This document shows, piece after piece, positions 7,642 to 15,942 of a DNA stretch of 64,000 bases; position 1 is the first letter of the stretch; every line of letters starts with the position of its first letter. The translations under genes and the position numbers were made by a program. The notes under the pieces were generated by a model. The model did no database searches. It was not told where the DNA came from and saw nothing but the letters and a program-made list of their open reading frames with translations. The stretch is from UBA2450 sp045226015 (GTDB lineage Bacteria > Bacillota_I > Bacilli_A > RFN20 > CAG-826). Where the stretch lies: positions 1 through 64,000 of the forward strand of contig JBGVBY010000004.1 of NCBI GenBank assembly GCA_045226015.1, in the 5' to 3' direction.

Positions 7642-9434
7642 TATTTATTCCCTCCTTTCTTCGCACTTAGCTGTTGTAAAAGAACCATTCTAGAGAATGT
7701 TTCACTACTCTTAAGCAAGTTATTAGGTGTATCAAAAGCTTCAAGTCTACCTTTATTTAAAACGATGACTTTATCTGCTCCCATAACGGTAGAAACTCGA
7801 GACGCTACTATAATGACAGTTTTGTTATTACGATATGCTTTAAGATTTTTAATGATCTGTTGTTCAGTTTTTAAATCAACCGCACTAACGACATCATCAA
7901 GGATTAAAATTGGGGAGTCTTTATAAAAGGCTCTTGCTAAACTAATTCTTTGTTTTTGGCCTCCAGAAACAGTTACTCCGTTTTCAGCAATTACTGTGTC
8001 TACTCCGTCATTAAATTTGTCTAAATCATTTTTAAGCGCACTACTTTCTAATACTTCAGCGAACTTATCTTCATCTACTTCACCGAAGGTGACGTTTTCT
8101 TTAATTGAACCAGAGAATAAGAAATTATCTTGAGGAGATAACGCTATTCCATCTCTAATTGAAGACAACTTGATATCCATTAAATCAATATCGTCAATGT
8201 AGATTTGCTTTTTGTTAATGTTATAAAGTCTTGCTAAAGCGTTAACTAAGGTAGACTTACCACTTCCAACTGCTCCTACTACTCCAATAAATTCACCTTG
8301 TTTAATTTCTAAGGAAATATCGCTTAGTGATTCTTTTGTAGAACCTGAATAAGTAAACGAAAAGTGATCAAACTTGATATTCCCTTTAACGTTTAAGTCA
8401 ATCGCTGTATTGCTATCCTTAATATCGATAGGAAGTTCTAAGAAATTCTCCACTCTTCTATAAGAAGTTCTGGCCTTAGAGAACATAGTGATAACTTGAC
8501 CAAGCGCAATCATTGGCCAGATAAGAGAGAAGAAATATCCTTGAAAAGTAAATAATTGTCCAGAATCTAACGCGATATTTGTACCGAACAAATCAATTGG
8601 TTCACCAGTTTTATAGGCATAAATAAACCAACCACCGAATAAAAGAATTAAGGCAGCTACTAAACCAATTATGATTTCAATTAATACTTCAAACAGAATT
8701 GATATTCTAAAGAAACGAACATTCGCGTCTTTGTTCTTAATCGCTAATTTATTAAAAGCATGGATTTGTTGCGTTTCTTTGACAAACGCTTTAATAACTC
8801 TAATACCAGTAAAACTTTCTTGAGAAAAGTCGTATAAATCGTCATTACTTTCTTGTCTAATTCTCCATCTTTCTGACATTACTTTTTCACATATCGCTCC
8901 AGTTATAGCGATTAAAGTAATTGGAATAAGAGCGATAATCGCCATTGAGTAATTAAGATAAAACATCTTAGAAAGCGCTAATAAGGTAAGGAAAGTTCCA
9001 TCAATTACCATTAAAGAACCCCACCCTAAAAATTCTTCCAATGTCTCTAAATCATTAGTGGCCCAGCTCATGATGTTACCAACTTTGTTGTTTTTATAAT
9101 AAGTAACATCAAGAAGTTCGGCCTTTTTATACATCTCTTCTCTTAGATGAGCTTCGATTCTTTTAGAAGCATAGAACAAAGACACTCTCCAAAGAATTCT
9201 TCCAACAAACATCACTACTGCAATGATGACGAATTGGACAATAGAGTTAATAAAGAATTCACTATTAACGTCAATTGTTCCTGTGTACTGTAAAACATTA
9301 ACGATGTCGCCAATAATTTCAGGAATCTTTAATTGAAAGATATCTACTGTAACTAAGGCCGCAAATCCAATAATAAAAAAGATGAGGTATCTTAGATAAT
9401 ATTTACGAACATATTTACCCCAAAGAAGAAGCAT
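7641..9434 (-). CDS. ABC exporter half-transporter with degenerate ATP site (heterodimer subunit)
   Basis: 597 residues: exporter membrane domain (about 15-325), then nucleotide-binding domain with Walker A GAVGSGKST and signature VSGGQKQR. Walker B ends ILDDVV, so the catalytic Glu is replaced by Asp. The H-loop reads VASRVST, with Ser in place of His. These losses sit in the subunit whose site pairs with the FSTGQ signature of the other subunit, as expected of an asymmetric heterodimer. It overlaps the VanZ-like gene upstream and its partner downstream by one base each (TAATG twice), so the three genes form one tightly coupled operon. Confidence 0.93.
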   Translation of the reverse strand: MLLLWGKYVRKYYLRYLIFFIIGFAALVTVDIFQLKIPEIIGDIVNVLQYTGTIDVNSEFFINSIVQFVIIAVVMFVGRILWRVSLFYASKRIEAHLREEMYKKAELLDVTYYKNNKVGNIMSWATNDLETLEEFLGWGSLMVIDGTFLTLLALSKMFYLNYSMAIIALIPITLIAITGAICEKVMSERWRIRQESNDDLYDFSQESFTGIRVIKAFVKETQQIHAFNKLAIKNKDANVRFFRISILFEVLIEIIIGLVAALILLFGGWFIYAYKTGEPIDLFGTNIALDSGQLFTFQGYFFSLIWPMIALGQVITMFSKARTSYRRVENFLELPIDIKDSNTAIDLNVKGNIKFDHFSFTYSGSTKESLSDISLEIKQGEFIGVVGAVGSGKSTLVNALARLYNINKKQIYIDDIDLMDIKLSSIRDGIALSPQDNFLFSGSIKENVTFGEVDEDKFAEVLESSALKNDLDKFNDGVDTVIAENGVTVSGGQKQRISLARAFYKDSPILILDDVVSAVDLKTEQQIIKNLKAYRNNKTVIIVASRVSTVMGADKVIVLNKGRLEAFDTPNNLLKSSETFSRMVLLQQLSAKKGGNK

Positions 9435-9922
9435 TATTTACTCTCTTTCTTTCGGATGACGAAATATGAAAATAAATATGTGAATGCGCTTAAGATAACA
9501 TAGCCACTATAGTCAATTAAAACGTCCACCATAGACATGTATCTTCCAGGAGTGAAATATTGAACGAGTTCACTAACAAAAGCGAAGAAGAATCCATACA
9601 TCAAAATAGAGATGATAATCTCTTTTTTTCTATCCATGAATTCATCCATAAAAACAAACATCAAAGTAGATAAGATGCCGTCTAAGGCAAATAAACCAAA
9701 ATGTCCAAATAATTTACGAGTAACAACGTGTGCGAAATTAGAATCCGATGCAAAGCCTCCATTAGGATCCACTTCTTTAGCGATATCAATCAGCCAATTT
9801 GTGATTCCTAAACTTTGATTAGATGAATCTCCTCCGTTCGTAGCCCCTTCAATCAAAATAAAAACATTGATTGAAAGAGATAAAAACATAAATAGAAATA
9901 AGAGAATTCTTCGTGTTTTCAT
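9434..9922 (-). CDS. VanZ-like membrane protein
   Basis: 162 residues with a hydrophobic N-terminal helix (about 5-26) and three further predicted membrane helices. The VanZ signature is visible: the histidine-rich HVVTRKLFGHFGLFALDG and SELVQYFTPGR, with Asp residues in MVDVLIDYSG. VanZ family members are linked to teicoplanin resistance and envelope lipids, but their biochemical role is not settled. It leads the operon with the two ABC exporter halves, which may hint at an envelope substrate; that is inference. A TATAAT-like -10 lies at 9947-9952 on the minus strand. No clear ribosome binding site precedes the ATG. Confidence 0.85.
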   Translation of the reverse strand: MKTRRILLFLFMFLSLSINVFILIEGATNGGDSSNQSLGITNWLIDIAKEVDPNGGFASDSNFAHVVTRKLFGHFGLFALDGILSTLMFVFMDEFMDRKKEIIISILMYGFFFAFVSELVQYFTPGRYMSMVDVLIDYSGYVILSAFTYLFSYFVIRKKESK

Positions 9923-9958
9923 AACTGCAAATAATTTTATCGTAAAATTATATCTAAG

Positions 9959-9967
9959 TGCTATAAT
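9959..9967 (+). promoter_or_regulatory. Extended -10 promoter giving a near-leaderless transcript
   Basis: TGCTATAAT ends 7 bases before the ATG at 9975, so transcription should begin at or next to the start codon. There is no ribosome binding site. The -35 region is weak, as is common with extended -10 promoters. Confidence 0.6.
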
Positions 9968-9974
9968 ATTTCGT

Positions 9975-11093
9975 ATGACTGAAAAAGAAATCGATTTATT
10001 ACTTAATAAAGTACTCGGTGAAAACTCAAAAGTTATCGCTCCTGTTTTAGGTGGAATGATGAATCTTTCCTATCTCGTCAGTGATAAAGATGACAAGAAA
10101 TATATTTTGTATATTCCTACTGAGCAAGCTAACGAAATGGTTGATCGTAAACTCGAAAAAGAGCATCAACAAATTTTCTACGAATTAGGTCTAACTAGCA
10201 AAAACGTATACTTTGACACTGATACCGGTATTAAGATTAATGAATTTATTGAAGGATCATCAATTGATAAACTCGATAAGTTTGATTATGAAAAAGTTGC
10301 CGCTATTTTTAAGAAATTACACGGTTCAATTGTCTTAAGTAGAAGCGACTACGCTCCATTTGAGAGATTTGAAAACATTTATGAAAAAGAAGCTCTTTCA
10401 TTTTCAAGAGAAGTTTCACCTTTATATCAAGAGTTAAGAGATTTCTTGTTCTCAAAAAGAGAATACCTCCTCTCACAAAGAAGAGTCTTATGTCACAACG
10501 ATTCTCAAAGAAGCAACATTGTTAAAGACAATAATGATAACTATTTCTTCATCGATTTTGAATTCTGTGGCAACAACGATCCAATCTACGATATCGCCGC
10601 ATTTGGCAATGGAGTAGTTGCTGAAGGAAGAACATTATTACAAAAGTATTTCAACGACAAACCAACAGATGAAGAAATTAAAAGATACTACTTATGGAGA
10701 ATCTTTATTTCTCTTCAATGGTATAACGTCGCTATCACTAAACACTACCGTGGTGAAGGCGAAAAACATGGATTCAATTTCTTAGATGTTGCCACCCACT
10801 TCTTAACAAATGCAAAAAATGCGTATGATGGATATCATTTAGAAATCAAAGACCAAGAAGTTAATGATGACACGATAAAGTTAATCATTGCTACTTTAGA
10901 TAAAGTTCGTCACTTCTTAAGAAAAGACGGAGGAGACTGCGAATTTGTTTCTTTAGATAATGGCGTTGTCTATGTCAGAATGCATGGAGCGTGCCAGGGA
11001 TGCTCATATGCTTATAGTGACATCAAGGATCTTGTGGAAGTAATTCTTCAAGAAGAAGTCCCTGGAGTAGTCGAAGTACGACTTGCCGAATAA
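9975..11093 (+). CDS. Choline/ethanolamine kinase-like protein fused to a NifU-type Fe-S domain
   Basis: 372 residues in one uninterrupted frame. Residues 1-290 look like a LicA/choline kinase-type phosphotransferase of the aminoglycoside phosphotransferase fold: GGMMNLSYLV at 26-35, the catalytic loop HNDSQRSN at 174-181 and the metal site IDFEF at 193-197. Residues 296-372 match the NifU C-terminal (Nfu) domain: RKDGGDCEFV, GVVYVRMHGACQGC with the cluster cysteines at 340 and 343, and VPGVVEVRL. Nfu domains carry or transfer [4Fe-4S] clusters. ATG 9975 is chosen over an upstream frame start at 9867 because homology begins here and a -10 box would otherwise lie inside the gene. tRNA-Gln follows one base after the stop. 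The combined function is unknown. Confidence 0.88.
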   Translation: MTEKEIDLLLNKVLGENSKVIAPVLGGMMNLSYLVSDKDDKKYILYIPTEQANEMVDRKLEKEHQQIFYELGLTSKNVYFDTDTGIKINEFIEGSSIDKLDKFDYEKVAAIFKKLHGSIVLSRSDYAPFERFENIYEKEALSFSREVSPLYQELRDFLFSKREYLLSQRRVLCHNDSQRSNIVKDNNDNYFFIDFEFCGNNDPIYDIAAFGNGVVAEGRTLLQKYFNDKPTDEEIKRYYLWRIFISLQWYNVAITKHYRGEGEKHGFNFLDVATHFLTNAKNAYDGYHLEIKDQEVNDDTIKLIIATLDKVRHFLRKDGGDCEFVSLDNGVVYVRMHGACQGCSYAYSDIKDLVEVILQEEVPGVVEVRLAE

Positions 11094-11094
11094 T

Positions 11095-11169
11095 TGGGGT
11101 ATAGCCAAGCGGTAAGGCATCGGCCTCTGACTCCGACATTCCTTGGTTCGATCCCAAGTACCCCAGCCA
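11095..11169 (+). tRNA. tRNA-Gln (CTG)
   Basis: 75 nt. The acceptor TGGGGTA pairs with TACCCCA, the loop CTCTGAC carries the anticodon CTG, and GCCA is encoded. Pair 31-39 is C-T. It begins one base after the stop codon of the kinase-NifU gene, so it is probably cut from that mRNA by RNase P. Confidence 0.95.
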
Positions 11170-11173
11170 AAAT

Positions 11174-11198
11174 AAAAAGACACATATTGTGTCTTTTT
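11174..11198. terminator. Bidirectional terminator
   Basis: AAAAAGACAC (11174-11183) and GTGTCTTTTT (11189-11198) form a perfect 10-bp stem. It serves the tRNA-Gln transcript from the left and the CFI-box gene from the right. Confidence 0.85.
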
Positions 11199-11210
11199 TG
11201 TTTTACTTAA

Positions 11211-12080
11211 TTAGTCCTTGTAAGGTAAGAACGAATAACCTTTATTCTTGAGTTTAGTAATCTTTTTGTCTAAATAAGTTTTAAAGACTTTATTAAACCA
11301 CTTTGTGTTACCAAAAGTCTTAACTAATGAAGGAGAAATCTTATAGTAAGTTTTAATAAATAAGCGACCTCCTGCATGTTTAGCGAGGTAATTGTCACGA
11401 TATCTTCTTAAACACCACACCTCTGGACAGTCATAAGATTTATAAACACAGGTCGCGATATAGCAGCCCGCTTGAACCTTGCCACTTTGAGAAGAATTAC
11501 CAGTATTAGTGGGGGCTTCTTCTCCAACCTTTCCATAAGCTTCGTTCATAAATTCTTTACCCATCACTACCTTTAAGTTTGTGAAGTGTTTTGAAGATAT
11601 GCTTCCTTCTCCTATACCAGCTTTATAAGAAGTGAACGCTCCAAGAGCATAACTAATCGCAGGGAAGAGAGTTTTTACTACTTCGTTATAGTGTTCTTTC
11701 TTATCTTCTCCATACTTTTTGGAGAAGTGTTTTTCTAAAGTCTCTTTAGCGTTCTCTAAGTTTAAGTTGTTTGATATTAAAGATAAATCTTTATCATCGA
11801 CTTTAAAGTCTGGATGATGTAAATACTGTAAGATACAGTTAAGCATGATGAAATAACAAACTCTAAATTTAAGATCGTTATTAAGCATCGCATCTCCAGA
11901 ATAATTCTTTATTGCTGGGTTAACAGTATTAAAAATATAGGTTGGAAAATTCTTTTCTTTAACATTCTTAGCAACTTCTGTGTCCACTGTCACTTTCATA
12001 TATAAGTCTTGGTTATAAGTGCTTATATATTGATCCATGATAATAATTTCAGCGTTAACATCTTTTATAACATCAAACAT
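11211..12080 (-). CDS. CFI-box-CTERM type protein of unknown function
   Basis: 289 residues, no signal peptide. The C-terminal 80 residues (from about 207) carry the pattern CYIATCVYKSYDCPEVWCLRR, then GRLFIKTYYKISPSLVKTFG and WFNKVFKTYLD. Databases call this the CFI-box-CTERM domain, and it appears at the end of otherwise unrelated bacterial proteins. The N-terminal 200 residues are not recognised. Several cysteines are conserved in the C-terminal part, so metal or redox chemistry is possible but unproven. GGAG lies 7 bases before the ATG. The gene sits directly after the terminator of the nrnA-cysQ operon, with only about 15 bases between. Confidence 0.75.
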   Translation of the reverse strand: MFDVIKDVNAEIIIMDQYISTYNQDLYMKVTVDTEVAKNVKEKNFPTYIFNTVNPAIKNYSGDAMLNNDLKFRVCYFIMLNCILQYLHHPDFKVDDKDLSLISNNLNLENAKETLEKHFSKKYGEDKKEHYNEVVKTLFPAISYALGAFTSYKAGIGEGSISSKHFTNLKVVMGKEFMNEAYGKVGEEAPTNTGNSSQSGKVQAGCYIATCVYKSYDCPEVWCLRRYRDNYLAKHAGGRLFIKTYYKISPSLVKTFGNTKWFNKVFKTYLDKKITKLKNKGYSFLPYKD

Positions 12081-12097
12081 AACTCTTCTCCTTACAA

Positions 12098-12120
12098 AAA
12101 AAGCATCAAAGATGCTTTTT
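12098..12120 (-). terminator. Intrinsic terminator after cysQ
   Basis: GATGCTTTTT and AAAAAGCATC form a 10-bp stem with a 3-base loop, with a T tract on the minus strand. It is followed almost at once by the ribosome binding site of the CFI-box gene, which must be read by leakage or from a promoter at the end of cysQ. Confidence 0.75.
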
Positions 12121-12907
12121 ATTTTATAAATCTATCAAGATTTTCTTTACAGTTAGTAACGATATAACCATTACGATTATAAACATCTTCACGGTTATAC
12201 GTAATCTCTTTACCGTTAGGTTCTACAAAGATACCACCAGCTTCAGTAACAACGATTTGACAGGCGGCTGTATCCCACTCTTTGGTGTTTGGTGAGCTTC
12301 TGAAAGTTACTTCGGCTAATCCATGAGCAATCGCACATGGTTTAAGCGAACTTCCTCTTTTCATAATGTGTTTAATCACATCATTATGTTTATCAATGAA
12401 TTTTTGTTCATCTTCAGTGAAATGGAAGACACTAGTTAACATAGTTAAATCGTCAACTTTGTTATTAACATGAATCTTAACTGGTTTCTCACCAAGCTTT
12501 TGATAGAAACTACCATTTCCTTCGCTTGCATAATACATTTCATCAAGCGCTGGAGCAATGACTACTCCAACAACAAGACGGTGTTTGTAACTTAAAGCGA
12601 TGTTGGTAGTAAATTGTCCATCTTTAGCAACAAAATCTTTTGTGCCATCAACAGGATCAACAATCCAAACATAATCGTTATTTAAACGGTCTAGATTGTC
12701 AGTGCTTTCTTCGGTTAAGAAAGCGTGAGTAGGAAACATCTTGTGAAGATACTCGCGAATGATTTCATCCGCACTTTTATCAGCAATTGTAACTGGGGAA
12801 TTATCACTTTTGATTTCAACATCAAATCCTTGATTATAAATCTCCATGATTTTCTCTTTGGCTTTTAGGCCAGCATTAATTGCTTCTTGAAGTTCTTTTT
12901 CCCACAT
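12119..12907 (-). CDS. cysQ: 3'(2'),5'-bisphosphate nucleotidase / inositol monophosphatase family protein
   Basis: 262 residues from ATG 12907. The family dephosphorylates 3'-phosphoadenosine 5'-phosphate (pAp) or inositol monophosphate using Mg2+ or Li+-sensitive metal sites. The motifs visible are FLTEES, WIVDPVDGTKDF with the metal-binding Asp residues, and EWDTAACQIVVTEAGG near the C-terminus. The longer frame start at 12940 has no ribosome binding site, whereas GGAG precedes 12907 by 11 bases. The ATG is one base from the nrnA stop. Because NrnA also removes phosphate from pAp, a pAp role is the better guess over inositol phosphatase. Confidence 0.85.
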   Translation of the reverse strand: MWEKELQEAINAGLKAKEKIMEIYNQGFDVEIKSDNSPVTIADKSADEIIREYLHKMFPTHAFLTEESTDNLDRLNNDYVWIVDPVDGTKDFVAKDGQFTTNIALSYKHRLVVGVVIAPALDEMYYASEGNGSFYQKLGEKPVKIHVNNKVDDLTMLTSVFHFTEDEQKFIDKHNDVIKHIMKRGSSLKPCAIAHGLAEVTFRSSPNTKEWDTAACQIVVTEAGGIFVEPNGKEITYNREDVYNRNGYIVTNCKENLDRFIK

Positions 12908-12908
12908 A

Positions 12909-13862
12909 TTAATTCTTTCTCCATTTCCTAAGAGTATCATTTAAATCTTCGATAATCTCATCGATTTCGGAATAATCAAGTTTTGGTAATTGCGCTCCAC
13001 TTGCTTGAGCGTGTCCGCCTCCACCTATACGTACAGCGCATGGTTGAACAGCAGGACCATTACTTCTAAATTCCACTCTAACTTTGCCATCTTCATATTC
13101 AGCAAACGAAGCCCAAATTGGATAACCTTCAATGTTACCAAGAAGATTAATCATTGAACTAGCTTCATTAGTGGATAGATGTAATTTTCGTAAGGTTTCT
13201 TTCGTATAAACGATATAAACAACACCATCATCAGTTTTTTGATAATGGGTCATGATATAACCTTTAGCAGCTAAAGAATTCTCTGTAGTTTTAGATAATA
13301 AAACATTGAGTTCTTTAATTTTTGCTCCACATTCACTGAGATATTTAATTCTCTCAAACGTAGATGGATAGTCTTCAACGAATTGGAATCTAGCAGAATC
13401 GGTAAGAATTCCTAAATATAAAGCAGTAGCACCAATGACAGAGACTTTTACTCCAAGTTCTATCGCCATGCGGGTGAGTATATCACATGCACTATTAGCG
13501 CCTGTATCCACTACTTGTGGTCCTTCCTTAAAACTACCGGTATCAATATGATGATCAATTTTAGCGAACGCCTTAGCGTTATAAATTCTTTGATCTTCCA
13601 TTCTAGTTAAATCGTTTGCGTCTACTAAAATAGCAAGAGATTCTTTGATTGTGTGTAAGGACACATCATCAACTGGTGGAAGTATAGAAAAGAATCTAGG
13701 GCATCCAGTTCCGGTAATATAGACTTTCTTGTTTGGATAAAGAAGATGAATGATTTCTCTTAACCCAACTTGAGCGCCGTAGCAATCACCATCAGGATTC
13801 AAATGACCAAAAATGACTATCGAATCATATTTCTCAATTTGTTCAACAATCTTTTCAAACAT
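12909..13862 (-). CDS. nrnA: DHH-family bifunctional oligoribonuclease / pAp phosphatase
   Basis: NrnA degrades very short RNAs to mononucleotides and converts pAp to AMP. 317 residues: the DHH domain with FGHLNPDGDCYGAQVGLRE near 18-36, VDAND, and KIDHHIDTGSF carrying the DHH motif; then a DHHA1 domain ending in GGGGHAQASGAQL near 285. The length is normal for NrnA. It starts 2 bases after the rpoE stop and is followed at 1 base by cysQ, so the three are probably one transcript. No strong ribosome binding site is visible, consistent with coupling to rpoE translation. Confidence 0.93.
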   Translation of the reverse strand: MFEKIVEQIEKYDSIVIFGHLNPDGDCYGAQVGLREIIHLLYPNKKVYITGTGCPRFFSILPPVDDVSLHTIKESLAILVDANDLTRMEDQRIYNAKAFAKIDHHIDTGSFKEGPQVVDTGANSACDILTRMAIELGVKVSVIGATALYLGILTDSARFQFVEDYPSTFERIKYLSECGAKIKELNVLLSKTTENSLAAKGYIMTHYQKTDDGVVYIVYTKETLRKLHLSTNEASSMINLLGNIEGYPIWASFAEYEDGKVRVEFRSNGPAVQPCAVRIGGGGHAQASGAQLPKLDYSEIDEIIEDLNDTLRKWRKN

Positions 13863-13864
13863 AA

Positions 13865-14263
13865 TTAGAACTCGGTGGATTCAGCAGCTTCTTCTTTCTC
13901 TTCGGATTCTTCAGAAGATTCTAAATCTTCATCTTGAGGTTCTTCGAAGACTTTGTTGTATTCGACTTCTTCATCGTCTTCACTATCCTCATCTGTAGTT
14001 TGAACATCACTATAGACATCTCTCATATCAATATGAACTTTGTCAAATGTGTGTCTTTCTCTTAAATCCCATTCATTTTCACCTAATGTGACGAATCTGC
14101 CATCAAGCATAACGTTAGTGAAGAATTGACCAGCCTTTTTAGCGGCTTCTTCATCACTTAATCCGCTTTCTTTCTTTACATAGGCCCAAATCTCATCAAA
14201 GTGAACTGGGTTTTTGCTCTTTGAAACGAATTCAAAGGCGATTTCAATTAATGATTTAGACAT
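13865..14263 (-). CDS. rpoE: DNA-directed RNA polymerase delta subunit
   Basis: Delta is a Gram-positive RNA polymerase subunit that increases recycling and promoter sensitivity. 132 residues: N-terminal HARE-HTH domain (about 1-75, including FDEIWAYVKKESGLS and FVTLGENEWDLRER), then a disordered, strongly acidic tail from about 88 rich in Glu and Asp. Both domain order and length match the family. It lies 15 bases downstream of argS and immediately before nrnA. GGAGG precedes the ATG. Confidence 0.95.
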   Translation of the reverse strand: MSKSLIEIAFEFVSKSKNPVHFDEIWAYVKKESGLSDEEAAKKAGQFFTNVMLDGRFVTLGENEWDLRERHTFDKVHIDMRDVYSDVQTTDEDSEDDEEVEYNKVFEEPQDEDLESSEESEEKEEAAESTEF

Positions 14264-14277
14264 AAGTCTACCTCCTA

Positions 14278-15897
14278 TTACATCTTATCTGGTGAGGACA
14301 CTCCTACTAAAGTAAGAGCGTTCTTTAAGACAATCTTACTCGCTAGGCATAAGCCTAATCTTGCTGAAGTAATTTCAAGATTGTCTCTATCTATAACTCG
14401 ACATTCAGAATAGAAACTATGGACTTTTTCCGCTAGTTCGTGAATGTAGTTAGTAATTTTATAAGGTGCTCTTTCGTTAGACGCCACCTTAACAACGTCT
14501 TTAAAGTTAGATAGTTTCTTAACGAGTTCAAGTTCACTTGCCTTTTTTAATAAACTTCCACTTTCATCAACTTTAATATCTGAAGCACTTGCTAGAACAG
14601 ATGCAAGTCTAGCGTGTGCATATTGAGCATAATAAACAGGGTTATCACTACTTTGTTTGACAGCAAGGTCTAAATCAAAGTCTAAATGTCCACTAGCAGC
14701 TCTCATTACAAAGAAGTATCTAGCAGCGTCAACTCCAGCGTCTTCACAAAGTTCTCTTAATGTATAACCGTTTCCGGTACGTTTTGATAATTTGAATTCT
14801 TCACCGTTCTTCATCATTCTCACCATTTGGATGAGTTCAATTTCTAGAACGTCTTTAGAATATCCGTGCATCATAAGAGCGCTCTTCATTCTATTGATAT
14901 ATCCGTGGTGATCAGCTCCTAAGATATCAATGAGTAAATCAAAGCCTCTAGATAACTTGTTTACATGGTAAACGATATCAGGCATGAAATAGGTATACTC
15001 GCCATTGCTTTTAACAATAACTCTATCTTTATCATCAAGATAATTGGTAGTTCTTAAAACTTTTGCACCATTATCTTCGTAAACGTTTTTAGCAAGGAAT
15101 TCAATTTCCTTTTCAACTGCATTATTACTTCTAATAGCTTTTTCACTACTAAATACATCAAAAACAATATTGAATAACGCTAAATCTTCTTTGATTTTAT
15201 CAAGTTCAATTTCCATTCCTCTTTCTTTGAAGAATTTCATTGGATTGTCTAAAGACAAAGCCTTGTCTCCAACTTCCTCATAAATCTTTTGAGCAACATA
15301 TTTTACGTCTTCTCCATGATATCCGTCTTCTGGGAATGTACATGGAATACCTAAAATCTCTTTATATCTTGCCTCGATAGATTCACCCAAGTGATCGATT
15401 TGATTACCAGCGTCATTGATATAATATTCGCGAGTAACATCATATCCATCGAATTCAAGAATTCTACTAATAGCGTCTCCAATAGCCGCTCCACGAGCGT
15501 GTCCTACGTGAAGGTCACCAGTAGGATTAGCGGATACGAATTCAACGTTAATCTTCTTGTTTTTCTTTTCACCTCTACCAAAATTATCGCCTTCTTTAAT
15601 AATCGTAGAAATGATACTAGTAAGGCTATCGTTCATCATGAAGAAATTAATGAAACCAGGACCGGCAATTTCAACGTGATCAATAAGTTCGTTATCTAAC
15701 TTTTCAACAATCAAAGAAGCGGCATCTCTAGGTGCTTTTAGAAGGTTTCTTGCGTATTTTAGAGCAACATTAGAGGCAAAATCTCCGTGAGCAGGATCTT
15801 TAGAATTTTCAATAACGATATCGTTTAAAGAAACTTCTAAGCCAAGCTCAGAAAGTGCTTTTTGTAACTTTATTTTTAATAACTCTTTGTTTTCCAT
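14278..15897 (-). CDS. argS: Arginyl-tRNA synthetase
   Basis: Class I synthetase charging tRNA-Arg. 539 residues from ATG 15897, normal for ArgS. The N-terminal additional domain comes first. The catalytic domain follows, with ANPTGDLHVGHARGAAIGD carrying the HVGH form of the HIGH motif. KLSKRTGN (the KMSKS equivalent) lies in the C-terminal third, followed by the all-helical anticodon-binding domain. A GTG three codons upstream (15906) is a possible alternative start, but it would lie 3 bases from the -10 box. With ATG 15897 the leader is only a few bases and no ribosome binding site is seen. Confidence 0.95.
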   Translation of the reverse strand: MENKELLKIKLQKALSELGLEVSLNDIVIENSKDPAHGDFASNVALKYARNLLKAPRDAASLIVEKLDNELIDHVEIAGPGFINFFMMNDSLTSIISTIIKEGDNFGRGEKKNKKINVEFVSANPTGDLHVGHARGAAIGDAISRILEFDGYDVTREYYINDAGNQIDHLGESIEARYKEILGIPCTFPEDGYHGEDVKYVAQKIYEEVGDKALSLDNPMKFFKERGMEIELDKIKEDLALFNIVFDVFSSEKAIRSNNAVEKEIEFLAKNVYEDNGAKVLRTTNYLDDKDRVIVKSNGEYTYFMPDIVYHVNKLSRGFDLLIDILGADHHGYINRMKSALMMHGYSKDVLEIELIQMVRMMKNGEEFKLSKRTGNGYTLRELCEDAGVDAARYFFVMRAASGHLDFDLDLAVKQSSDNPVYYAQYAHARLASVLASASDIKVDESGSLLKKASELELVKKLSNFKDVVKVASNERAPYKITNYIHELAEKVHSFYSECRVIDRDNLEITSARLGLCLASKIVLKNALTLVGVSSPDKM

Positions 15898-15909
15898 TTT
15901 GAACACTTC

Positions 15910-15937
15910 ATTATACTTATTACTAATTAATTAGCAA
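15910..15937 (-). promoter_or_regulatory. Putative argS promoter
   Basis: Minus-strand TTGCTA (15937-15932) and TATAAT (15915-15910) are 16 bases apart in the 45-base gap after ispF. The -10 ends 12 bases before the argS ATG. Confidence 0.55.
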
Positions 15938-15942
15938 TAATT

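Noticed and set aside
9867..9974. 36-codon extension at the front of the kinase-NifU frame
   Set aside because: It overlaps the VanZ-like gene start, has no homology, and a strong extended -10 box lies just before ATG 9975.
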